From: an uncultured Bacilli bacterium
Lineage (GTDB): Bacteria > Bacillota_I > Bacilli_A > RF39 > UBA660
Direction of reading: 5' to 3'
Assembly (NCBI GenBank): GCA_947629375.1
Contig: CANRDN010000011.1
Span: 1 to 63,052 of the forward strand
Length of the DNA: 63,052 nt
Shown piece by piece: positions 36,964-44,497 of this stretch (its first letter is position 1; each line of letters opens with the position of its first letter). The position numbers and the translations under genes are program-made. The notes under the pieces are model-generated. The model did no database searches, was not told the origin of the DNA, and worked only from the letters and a program-made list of their open reading frames with translations.

Positions 36964-37041
36964 ACATTTAGGGCATTAATAATATTAAAAATAAATAGAA
37001 ATAACAACAGTTATTTGTTATCATTAATTTAGGTGGATTAT

Positions 37042-37719
37042 ATGAAAAAAATTATCTTCTTTTTATTAATATTATTTTCTTTCTTTGTATTCTTTAATTT
37101 AAAAAAAGTTAATGCTCAGACAATAGGAGCGGGACTATTCTGTAACAGAAATGTTACAAGTGCCGATGATAAAATGGTCGAGTATAAAAATGGATATCCT
37201 AGTGGAGTTAGATATACTAAAGGTGATGAAGTAGTATGTTATCTTGCTGTATTATACGATGGTGATACCAAAGTAAAAGAAGCAACCTTTGATATATTAG
37301 ATAATGAAAACTTTGAATTTAAGAAGTTTAAAAAATCTTCTTTGTGGGATAAAGCAACAGTTAAAGATGGAAAAGTTACTTTAAAAAGTGATGAGGGAAT
37401 AACTGGTAACTTTATAGTAGGTAGAATATATTACACGATGCTTAATGATGGGCTTGACTTAGACCTAGAAATATCTACTCTTTACCTAAATAACACTGAT
37501 GTAGTAGGAATGAACTTATCAGATATAATAAACGATTCCACAATCGAAGAAGAAATACCACCTTGTGAATGCCCTGTAGTAGAAGAACAAGAAGAAGATA
37601 AAAAAGAAACCCCAAGTGACAACTTAATACTTTATGTCCTATTTGGAATAATAACAGTCTTAATTCTTTTAAACATTTTACAATTCTTAATAATAAGACG
37701 AATGAATAAAACATATTAA
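37042..37719 (+). CDS. Surface protein with signal peptide and C-terminal anchor
   Basis: About 225 aa. An N-terminal signal peptide (MKKIIFFLLILFSFFVFF) ends near NAQ. A cohesin-like beta-rich ectodomain follows, with two Cys early (LFCNRN, VVCYLA), then an acidic linker with CECP and EEQEED, then a C-terminal membrane helix and basic tail. GTG 37033 is part of the SD region; ATG 37042 is preferred. Function unknown; likely displayed on the cell surface. Confidence 0.6.
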   Translation: MKKIIFFLLILFSFFVFFNLKKVNAQTIGAGLFCNRNVTSADDKMVEYKNGYPSGVRYTKGDEVVCYLAVLYDGDTKVKEATFDILDNENFEFKKFKKSSLWDKATVKDGKVTLKSDEGITGNFIVGRIYYTMLNDGLDLDLEISTLYLNNTDVVGMNLSDIINDSTIEEEIPPCECPVVEEQEEDKKETPSDNLILYVLFGIITVLILLNILQFLIIRRMNKTY

Positions 37720-37725
37720 TAATAG

Positions 37726-37749
37726 AGAAAGAGAAATCTTTCTTTTTTT
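37726..37749 (+). terminator. Rho-independent terminator
   Basis: AGAAAGA / TCTTTCT arms with a GAAA loop and T7. Confidence 0.75.
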
Positions 37750-37821
37750 CATAAAAAGTTCACAATTTTCACAAATGCTTTTCAAGTTCATTTCCTAAAA
37801 TCTAAACAGAAAGGAATAAAT

Positions 37822-38514
37822 ATGTATAACAATATATTTAATAGAGTAGAACAAAAATACATCTTGGATAAGAATCAAAAAAATGAACTATTAAAGAGAA
37901 TAAGAAAATATTTAAAGAAAGATAAATACTTTGATTCGATAATCTGTAATGTTTACTTTGATGATAGTAATTTTAGACTTATAATTAATTCTTTAGAAAA
38001 GCCTTTATATAAAGATAAAATAAGAGTTAGAAGTTATGGAGTTCCTAATATGGACTCTTATGTTTTTTTTGAAATAAAAAACAAGTATAAAGGAATAGTA
38101 GGTAAAAGGCGTATATCAATTAAACTTAAAGATTTTTATAACTATATCGATGGAAAATTAGAACCGGATAGTCAGATAATGAAGGAACTAGATTATCTTG
38201 TTAAATTTTATAATTTGGTACCAGTTATGTATATCTCTTATCATCGACATAGTTATGAATCTAAAGATGATGAGAACTTAAGAATTACTTTTGATAATAA
38301 CTTAACGAGTAGAAATTATGATTTAAGATTAGAAAAAGGTAATTATGGTGAAAAGTATTTTGAAAATGAAGAATCAATAATGGAAATAAAAACACTTATG
38401 GGATATCCGATGTGGCTTGTTAAAGCATTGTCTGAGTTAGCGATATACCCGGTATCTTTTTCTAAGTTTGGTTCTATCTACAATAAAGAGATAAAGGAGA
38501 GAAATGTATGTTAA
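37822..38514 (+). CDS. VTC-domain protein (polyphosphate-polymerase-like)
   Basis: 230 aa. The VTC tunnel-domain motifs are visible: RVEQKYIL at the start, KIRVRSYG, then FFEIKNKYKGIVGKRRI and IMEIKTLMGYP. Bacterial VTC domains beside DUF4956 and Cthe_2159-like proteins form a recurrent cluster whose product is not established. It overlaps the DUF4956 gene by 7 bp. Confidence 0.85.
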   Translation: MYNNIFNRVEQKYILDKNQKNELLKRIRKYLKKDKYFDSIICNVYFDDSNFRLIINSLEKPLYKDKIRVRSYGVPNMDSYVFFEIKNKYKGIVGKRRISIKLKDFYNYIDGKLEPDSQIMKELDYLVKFYNLVPVMYISYHRHSYESKDDENLRITFDNNLTSRNYDLRLEKGNYGEKYFENEESIMEIKTLMGYPMWLVKALSELAIYPVSFSKFGSIYNKEIKERNVC

Positions 38515-39179
38515 ATAGTATTTTTAATGATGGATTAGGGGGAAGTGCTGAAATAACTTCAGTATTAATTTGTTCACTAGTGTCGATAGTAATTGGATTT
38601 CTAGTTGCAATCGTCTATAAATTGACGGAAAAAGGAAGTAAAAGTTTCTTGGTATGTCTAAGTGTTCTTCCAGTAATTGTTCAAACGATAATAATGTTAG
38701 TAAATGGAAATCTTGGAATGTCTGTTGCAATAGCAGGAGCTTTTAGTCTTATAAGATTTAGAAGTGTTGCTGGTACATCAAAAGAAATAGTGATGGTCTT
38801 CTTAGATATGACTTTAGGAGTTGCAACTGGTATGGGATATATTTGGTTTGCGTTAATTATCTCAGTTATAGTATTATTAGTATGGATACTTTTAGTTAAA
38901 TCAAATGTTTTTGAGAATAGAAATGAAAAAATATTGAAAGTAACTGTCCCTGAAAATTTAGATTACACTGAAATGTTTGATGATCTATTTAAGGAATATA
39001 CTAAGGATTATACCCTTGAACAGGTAAAAACAGTCAATATGGGAAGTTTATTTGATTTAACATATAAAGTTAATTTGAAAAAAGATATAGATGAAAAGAA
39101 ATTTATTGATGAGATTAGAGTTAGAAATGCTAACTTAAAAGTTATGTTATCCCATCCAATAGAAAATGAATTGTTGTAG
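38508..39179 (+). CDS. DUF4956 membrane protein
   Basis: 223 aa with four or so membrane segments in the first 135 residues (SVLPVIVQTIIMLVNGNLGM then GAFSLIRFRSVAGTSKEI, the family hallmark) and a cytoplasmic ferredoxin-like tail. It overlaps the VTC gene and precedes the Cthe_2159-like gene by 9 bp, a conserved partner set. Confidence 0.85.
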   Translation: MLNSIFNDGLGGSAEITSVLICSLVSIVIGFLVAIVYKLTEKGSKSFLVCLSVLPVIVQTIIMLVNGNLGMSVAIAGAFSLIRFRSVAGTSKEIVMVFLDMTLGVATGMGYIWFALIISVIVLLVWILLVKSNVFENRNEKILKVTVPENLDYTEMFDDLFKEYTKDYTLEQVKTVNMGSLFDLTYKVNLKKDIDEKKFIDEIRVRNANLKVMLSHPIENELL

Positions 39180-39188
39180 GAGCTTATT

Positions 39189-40958
39189 ATGAAGAAAAAT
39201 ATATTGTTTATAACATTGTCCTTATTAATAGTAGTTACTCTTTCTGTATTGTTATACTTTTATTACAATAATAAAAAAGATGAAGAAGAGTTAAAGGTAA
39301 GTGATATCGATACCGAAGTAGATGTTGACGATACCGTCATAGATTGGAGTGAATACGAAGAGATTACTCTTAATGATACCGAAAATGGTGTTAATATAAC
39401 AAAAGATGGAATATATACGCTATCTGGTGACATAAATGGACAAATAAGAGTTAAGACGAGTGGTAATGTTTTAATCGAATTAGATGATGTTAATATAAAG
39501 TCATCAAATGGACCTGCTATCTTAGTAGAAGAAGCAAATAATGTGGTAATCTCATTAAAAGATGGTAGTAAAAACTATATTGAAGATAGTAAGGATTATC
39601 CAAATAGTGACGAAGAAGCAACAATTTACTCACACGATGATCTATTCTTCGAAGGTAATGGTTACCTAAAAGTGATAGCAAATTATCAAGATGCAATCGT
39701 ATCAAGTGACGACTTAACAATAAATAGTGGTACTTATGAAATAACATCAGTTGATGATGGAATTAGAGGAAAAGATTCTCTTCATATAGTAAGTGGTGAC
39801 TTTACAATCGACAGTAGTGGTGATGGATTAAAATCATCTAATGATAAAGATACGAATAAAGGTAGTATTCTAATAGAAAATGGAACTTTTAAAATTGTTT
39901 CCGATCTAGACGGGGTACAATCTGCTAATAAAATAGTTATTAATAATGGAACATTTGATATTACAACAGGTGGTGGAAGTGTAAACAGTTCTACTACATC
40001 ATCTAACTGGGGTGCTTGGGGAAGAAATAATAAAGTAACTACTGATACAAATTCTGAAAGTGCTAAGGGAATAAAAGCTGAAAATAATATTGTAATAAAT
40101 GATGGAACATTTACTTTGGATACTTCTGATGACGCAATCCACTCAAATAACTATGTTGGAGTAGCTGGTGGAACTTTTAAAATTAAAAGTGGTGATGATG
40201 GCGTACACGCTGATGCAACACTAGTTATCGATAATGGAAAAATAAATATAGAAGAAAGCTACGAAGGATTAGAAGCAGAAAGTCTTACGATTAATGGTGG
40301 TGAAATAGAAGTAGTAGCAAGTGATGACGGGGTAAATGCAGCTGGTGGAAATGATTCATCAGGACTAAATAGAAAAGGTGCTAATAACTTTAAATCAGGA
40401 GGAAGTTCTAAATTAACAATTAATGGTGGAACAATAAAAATAAATTCGCAAGGTGATGGGTTGGACGCTAATGGAAGTATCTATATAAATGGTGGAACAA
40501 TTAGAGTAGATGGACCTACAAATAGTGGTAACGGAGCAATTGATTACGACCAAGAATTTGTAGTTACTGGTGGTGAAATAGTCGCAGTTGGTGCAAGTGG
40601 AATGGCTCAAGGAATTAGTGATAGTTCAAAACAAAATGGAGTACTAATTAACTTAGGTAATAGTTATTTAGAAAACTCTAAGATTGAACTAGTGGACTCT
40701 AATAACAAGCAAATAGTTGAATATACTAGTGGTAAAAGTTTCTCATCTATTCTTGTGTCTTCCGAAAAACTAGAAAAAGGAGAAACATATACTTTATTAA
40801 TCAACGATGAGGAAGTACAAGAATTTAAAATAGATAAAGTTAATACAACTATTGGAAACAGTATGGGAAATCCAATGGATCACCAAGTACAAATGAATCC
40901 TGGAGGTCGACCAGATGGTCAAGGTAAAAGACCAAGAGATATGGATGGAGGAATGTAG
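39189..40958 (+). CDS. Cthe_2159-type carbohydrate-binding beta-helix protein
   Basis: 589 aa. An N-terminal signal anchor is followed by a right-handed beta-helix with many repeated turns (SVDDGIRGKDSLHIVSGDFT, DGLKSSND, GGTFKIKSGDDGVHADATL). This is the layout of the carbohydrate-binding-domain protein family of Cthe_2159, which binds polysaccharide and calcium. The tail is Pro/Gly/Met-rich. It is the third gene of the VTC/DUF4956 set; the CotH-like kinase gene that often accompanies it is missing. Confidence 0.82.
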   Translation: MKKNILFITLSLLIVVTLSVLLYFYYNNKKDEEELKVSDIDTEVDVDDTVIDWSEYEEITLNDTENGVNITKDGIYTLSGDINGQIRVKTSGNVLIELDDVNIKSSNGPAILVEEANNVVISLKDGSKNYIEDSKDYPNSDEEATIYSHDDLFFEGNGYLKVIANYQDAIVSSDDLTINSGTYEITSVDDGIRGKDSLHIVSGDFTIDSSGDGLKSSNDKDTNKGSILIENGTFKIVSDLDGVQSANKIVINNGTFDITTGGGSVNSSTTSSNWGAWGRNNKVTTDTNSESAKGIKAENNIVINDGTFTLDTSDDAIHSNNYVGVAGGTFKIKSGDDGVHADATLVIDNGKINIEESYEGLEAESLTINGGEIEVVASDDGVNAAGGNDSSGLNRKGANNFKSGGSSKLTINGGTIKINSQGDGLDANGSIYINGGTIRVDGPTNSGNGAIDYDQEFVVTGGEIVAVGASGMAQGISDSSKQNGVLINLGNSYLENSKIELVDSNNKQIVEYTSGKSFSSILVSSEKLEKGETYTLLINDEEVQEFKIDKVNTTIGNSMGNPMDHQVQMNPGGRPDGQGKRPRDMDGGM

Positions 40959-40961
40959 AAG

Positions 40962-40990
40962 AAGATAAGATAATAATTTTATCTTTTTCT
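40962..40990 (+). terminator. Rho-independent terminator
   Basis: AAGATAA / TTATCTT arms followed by a T-rich tract, just after the beta-helix gene. Confidence 0.6.
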
Positions 40991-41020
40991 TTTATTTGTT
41001 ATAATAATCTTGGTGATTCT

Positions 41021-41533
41021 ATGAAAATTATGTTTATTTCTGATATTCACGGATCTTTAAAATATTTAGAAAAAATCAAAGAAATTTATCACTATGAGTG
41101 TCCAAATAAGATAATTGTACTTGGAGATGTTTTCTATGGTGGTTACAGTTCTTTTAAAGATATTGAGGATATATTAGATTCTTTTATAAATTGTTACATC
41201 ATAAAAGGTAATTGTGACAGTGAAACAGATATTATGACTTCTCGTTTAACATTTATGGATTATTACTATTTTGAATGTTTCAATAAGAAAATATTTTGTT
41301 CTCATGGAAATATTTATAATATATCTAAATTACCTCCAAAAGATTTTGATTGTCTTGTGTATGGTCATACGCATAGAGGAATGATTGTCAAAGAAAATAA
41401 TAAATATTATTTAAATCCAGGTTCTATTTCTTTTCCAAGAGGAGGATCAGTTAATAGTTACTTAATTATGGATGATAAAGGAATCTTTTTAAAAGATTTA
41501 GATAGAAATATAATTGAAAATTCTTCTTGGTAG
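41021..41533 (+). CDS. YfcE/MJ0936-family phosphodiesterase
   Basis: 170 aa calcineurin-like phosphoesterase. All metal motifs are present: SDIHGS, LGDVFY, KGNCDSE, CSHGN and YGHTHRG, then LNPGSIS. The substrate for such enzymes is uncertain. It is 29 bp upstream of gmk and probably shares its transcript. Confidence 0.88.
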   Translation: MKIMFISDIHGSLKYLEKIKEIYHYECPNKIIVLGDVFYGGYSSFKDIEDILDSFINCYIIKGNCDSETDIMTSRLTFMDYYYFECFNKKIFCSHGNIYNISKLPPKDFDCLVYGHTHRGMIVKENNKYYLNPGSISFPRGGSVNSYLIMDDKGIFLKDLDRNIIENSSW

Positions 41534-41562
41534 TATATAATATAGTTACAGGAGGCAAATTT

Positions 41563-42213
41563 ATGAATAAGAAGAAGGCACGTGGAAGTTTGATTGTATT
41601 ATCTGGACCCAGTGGAGCAGGAAAAGGTACTATTCATAAAGAGTTATTGGCGCAAGATGATAATTTAAGAATGTCTATTTCTATGACGACTAGAAGTCCA
41701 AGAGATGGCGAAGTAGATGGTGTCGATTATTACTTTGTAACAGAAGAAGAGTTTAAAAAGGAAATTAAAAAAGGAAGTTTTCTTGAATATGCTTTTGTAC
41801 ATGGAAATTATTATGGTACTCCTAAAGCACCTGTTGAAAAAGATTTAGATGCAGGACACGATGTTATTCTTGAAATAGATATTCAAGGAGCTTTGCAAGT
41901 TAAAGAAAATAATGAAGATGGAATATTTGTATTTATAATGCCACCATCAATGAGAGAATTAAGAGATAGACTTGTAAAAAGAGGAACAGAATCTAAAGAG
42001 AAAATAATAGATAGATTTAAAACAGCGTATAAAGAGATAAACGAAATGTCTAAGTATAACTACGTTGTTATAAACGATTTAGTTGAGCTAGCTGTAAAAA
42101 AAGTACAGGCAATAATTTTAGCTGAACGCTGTAGAGTAGATAGAATTGAAGACTTTGATTTAAATAATCAAGAGGAATTAATTCACGAATTATTAGTAGA
42201 TTTTAATAAATAA
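41563..42213 (+). CDS. gmk: Guanylate kinase
   Basis: 216 aa with P-loop LSGPSGAGKGTI, the GMP-binding TTRSPRDGEVDGVDYYFV, LEIDIQGA and the lid RLVKRGTES. ATG 41563 has a strong SD (AGGAGG); the in-frame ATG at 41527 overlaps the phosphodiesterase gene. It converts GMP to GDP. Confidence 0.95.
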   Translation: MNKKKARGSLIVLSGPSGAGKGTIHKELLAQDDNLRMSISMTTRSPRDGEVDGVDYYFVTEEEFKKEIKKGSFLEYAFVHGNYYGTPKAPVEKDLDAGHDVILEIDIQGALQVKENNEDGIFVFIMPPSMRELRDRLVKRGTESKEKIIDRFKTAYKEINEMSKYNYVVINDLVELAVKKVQAIILAERCRVDRIEDFDLNNQEELIHELLVDFNK

Positions 42214-42258
42214 AGTAATATAACCTAGATCCTTAAATGAATTTTAGGTTAGTTAAAT

Positions 42259-42334
42259 GCTGAAATAGCTCAGTTGGTAGAGCAACTCCCTCGTAAAGAG
42301 TAGGTCGCAGGTTCGAATCCTGTTTTCAGCACCA
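42259..42334 (+). tRNA. tRNA-Thr (anticodon CGT)
   Basis: 76 nt with encoded CCA. Acceptor GCTGAAA/TTTCAGC, D arm GCTC/GAGC, anticodon loop CTCGTAA giving CGT, T arm GCAGG-TTCGAAT-CCTGT. The anticodon stem has one C-A mismatch next to the loop (ACTCC/AGAGT). A hairpin terminator follows at 42378. Confidence 0.92.
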
Positions 42335-42377
42335 TATTGATGATAAACTCGGAAATTCGAGTAACAATAAAAATAGG

Positions 42378-42411
42378 ACATTTAATTAGAATATGAATTA
42401 AATGTTTTTTT
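42378..42411 (+). terminator. Terminator after tRNA-Thr
   Basis: Perfect ACATTTAATT / AATTAAATGT arms and T7. It closely resembles the hairpin at 201-238. Confidence 0.85.
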
Positions 42412-42478
42412 GTTATAGGTAAATCGTTGAAATGAAAAAGTGCATTTGCTATAATAATATTTATTGGGAGGTTAGGTT

Positions 42479-43273
42479 ATGGGAAAGATACCAAAAAAAA
42501 TAAATAGTATTGCTCAATACTATATATGTGGAAATAAATATGAGTTTGAATATACAAAAGACATACATTATGTAATAAATGAAAATGAAGAAACAGAAAC
42601 AAAGGTATTAGTGCAATTACCAAATTATGTAAGACCTAAAAAGTCTAATAAGATTTCAGAAGATTCTAATGATTTTATTAATGGATTTAAAGTAGTTAGA
42701 ACTTCTAATGGTGAATATGCTTATGTAAGAGAAGTAGATAATTCTTTAATGCCATATAGATATGACATAGCAACTGATTTTAATGAATACGGGTATGCTA
42801 TGGTTGCTAAAGATGGAAAAGTTTCTTGGATAAATAAAAACTTTGAATATCTTAATTCTAAAGGTAAGATGGTAAAAGAAAATTTGAATCAAGTTACTTC
42901 TTATTTTGATGGATGGGAAAAAGTACAAGACTTTAGTAAAAGTAGTGTTCCTTTATCTCTAATTTGGGATGGAGATTACCTTTATGAATATTTTGGTACT
43001 GACGGAAAAATTAAAGAGTTTTATAAATACGATGGTGAAGTAGATAAGAATTTTAAAAGAGATTGTTTTACAAAAGGAATGACTTTTAATGAAAAAGGAT
43101 ATGCAACATCTGATGATGCTATTATTTTTGATAAAGGATATTATATAACTTATGAAGATTTATTAAGATTAAGTGTTGAAAAAGGTTTCCTTAATGAATT
43201 AAGTGAAGATGCTCAAAGAAGCTTTAATGATAAAGAAAAAACATTAAAGAAAGAATACAAACAAGGAAAGTAA
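42479..43273 (+). CDS. Unknown protein with WG-repeat-like segments
   Basis: 264 aa, cytosolic. Repeated short beta segments such as GYAMVAKDGKVSWINKNFE and GEYAYVREVDN resemble WG (KWG Leptospira-type) repeats. The C-terminus is helical and charged. It starts after SD TGGGAGG and leads a three-gene unit (42479, 43286, 43794) of similar short genes lying between tRNA-Thr and the CRISPR locus. Function unknown. Confidence 0.5.
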   Translation: MGKIPKKINSIAQYYICGNKYEFEYTKDIHYVINENEETETKVLVQLPNYVRPKKSNKISEDSNDFINGFKVVRTSNGEYAYVREVDNSLMPYRYDIATDFNEYGYAMVAKDGKVSWINKNFEYLNSKGKMVKENLNQVTSYFDGWEKVQDFSKSSVPLSLIWDGDYLYEYFGTDGKIKEFYKYDGEVDKNFKRDCFTKGMTFNEKGYATSDDAIIFDKGYYITYEDLLRLSVEKGFLNELSEDAQRSFNDKEKTLKKEYKQGK

Positions 43274-43285
43274 GGAGTGATTATT

Positions 43286-43771
43286 GTGGAAAAAATTAAT
43301 ACAGAGACAGTCTTATCATCTTTATTTTGTAGTGGATTTGATAAAATTGATTCCATTTTGTTTACTTCTGTTTTAGGTAAAGTTACTAAGGAAAATCCAG
43401 GTAAGTTTGAATGTGTAGATGAACCTTTAAGTAGTGAATTTTTGTATTATGTTACTTTTAATGATAAAGTTTTTACTTTAAAAAATGGATTAACTTTAGA
43501 TTCAGATGTATGTGAACTTGTTGACTTTTATATACCAGTTAGAGATAGATTAGCAACTAATGAAAAGTTAATGAAGTGTTTAAATAAAATGGATTTTAAA
43601 GATATTGTTTTATCTAAAGCAAATTCATTAAATGTTACTAATTTAGATCAAGTTGATAGTGATGTTTTTAGTAGTAGAGAAATAGAAATTCTTGATGAAA
43701 TATTTAATAAAAAGAAAAGCAACTCATTAAGTAAAATTAGGGGTAAGCGTTTAGTTAGAAAGATGTTATAA
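43286..43771 (+). CDS. Unknown 161-aa protein
   Basis: No family recognised. GTG 43286 is preferred over GTG 43277, because AAGGAG lies 8 nt upstream of the former. Mixed alpha/beta, with a basic C-terminal tail (KIRGKRLVRKML). It follows the 42479 gene by 12 bp and precedes 43794 by 22 bp, so it is part of a small operon. Confidence 0.5.
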   Translation: MEKINTETVLSSLFCSGFDKIDSILFTSVLGKVTKENPGKFECVDEPLSSEFLYYVTFNDKVFTLKNGLTLDSDVCELVDFYIPVRDRLATNEKLMKCLNKMDFKDIVLSKANSLNVTNLDQVDSDVFSSREIEILDEIFNKKKSNSLSKIRGKRLVRKML

Positions 43772-43793
43772 TGAATGTCAGAGGGTGGTTTTA

Positions 43794-44276
43794 ATGAATA
43801 AAAATAAAAGATATAATTGTGAATGCACTGATAGATTTTCTGCATATGAATTTGTAAGTTTATTTAGTGCTGTTAGTGCTTGTAGAGGAGAATATAAAAT
43901 AAGCTCTGATGAGTTAAATGAGTTTATTACATATTGTAAGAAGTATGGTTTATCTGAAGAACTTTTAAGTAATATAAGTGAAGAAACTTTAGCTAAAGAT
44001 TTGAAAGATGCAATTGATGTAATGAAGAAAATTGGTTTAGCTAAAGAAAGTGAATCTAAAACAGAATTGCTTATTAGCGAAGAAATTCCTATGTCAGAAA
44101 TTATAAACAACAATATTAATTATTTTAATTATATGGTTGATTTTGTTAAAAAGTTTGATATGTTTTCTGCAAGTATAAATGTAAGTAATGATACACGTGA
44201 ACCAGTGAATAAAGATGTCGAAAAGACAGCAAGATTCATGGAAAGAATGTTAGTTTTAAAAAGAAAGAATAAATAA
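43794..44276 (+). CDS. Unknown 160-aa, mainly helical protein
   Basis: No family recognised. It is predicted mostly helical with a conserved-looking CRGEYKISSDELNEFITYCK segment near residue 30. ATG 43794 follows SD AGAGGG. Third and last gene of the unit; a strong terminator follows at 44281. Confidence 0.5.
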   Translation: MNKNKRYNCECTDRFSAYEFVSLFSAVSACRGEYKISSDELNEFITYCKKYGLSEELLSNISEETLAKDLKDAIDVMKKIGLAKESESKTELLISEEIPMSEIINNNINYFNYMVDFVKKFDMFSASINVSNDTREPVNKDVEKTARFMERMLVLKRKNK

Positions 44277-44280
44277 AATG

Positions 44281-44303
44281 AACCCCTTAAAATAGGGGTT
44301 TTT
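44281..44303 (+). terminator. Rho-independent terminator
   Basis: AACCCC / GGGGTT arms and a T-run; it insulates the CRISPR locus from the upstream operon. Confidence 0.8.
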
Positions 44304-44367
44304 GTATTTGTAAATAATATTTTGTTATAGATTATAGAAACGATGTGTTATGATATATTTAGACATC

Positions 44368-44462
44368 AAAAAAACTGCCTAAGCAGTTATTCTTACAAGA
44401 GTAAGTATTTAGGGTAAAACCTTTATTTTAACTCTCTATGTCATCTTGAATGGTACCAAGAC
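44368..44462 (-). ncRNA. tracrRNA
   Basis: About 95 nt on the minus strand, divergent from cas9. The anti-repeat (44462-44433) includes 22 nt perfectly complementary to the CRISPR repeat core (TCTATGTCAT, CTTGAATGGTAC), with two mismatches near its 5' end. Then comes AGTTAAAATAA, as in Streptococcus pyogenes tracrRNA, restoring the lower stem and bulge. A nexus-like AAGG-TTTT-ACCC segment, a CTTAC/GTAAG hairpin and a terminator hairpin (AACTGC / GCAGTT) with T7 follow. Guide loading for Cas9 and RNase III processing are known for this family. Confidence 0.9.
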
Positions 44463-44468
44463 ATCTTC

Positions 44469-44497
44469 ATAGTACCATAATTATTGGAGGTAGTCAA
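44469..44497 (-). promoter_or_regulatory. tracrRNA promoter overlapping the cas9 start
   Basis: Read on the minus strand: TTGACT (44497-44492), a 17-nt spacer and TACTAT (44474-44469). Transcription would start near 44462, the first base of the anti-repeat. The -35 covers the first base of the cas9 ATG, and the cas9 SD (GGAGG) lies in the spacer. A cas9 promoter would have to lie upstream of or within the tracrRNA gene; TATGAT at 44349 is a weak candidate. Confidence 0.65.

Noticed and set aside
42259-42334. tRNA-Thr as attachment site for the island
   Set aside because: I found no second copy of its 3' end downstream within the window.
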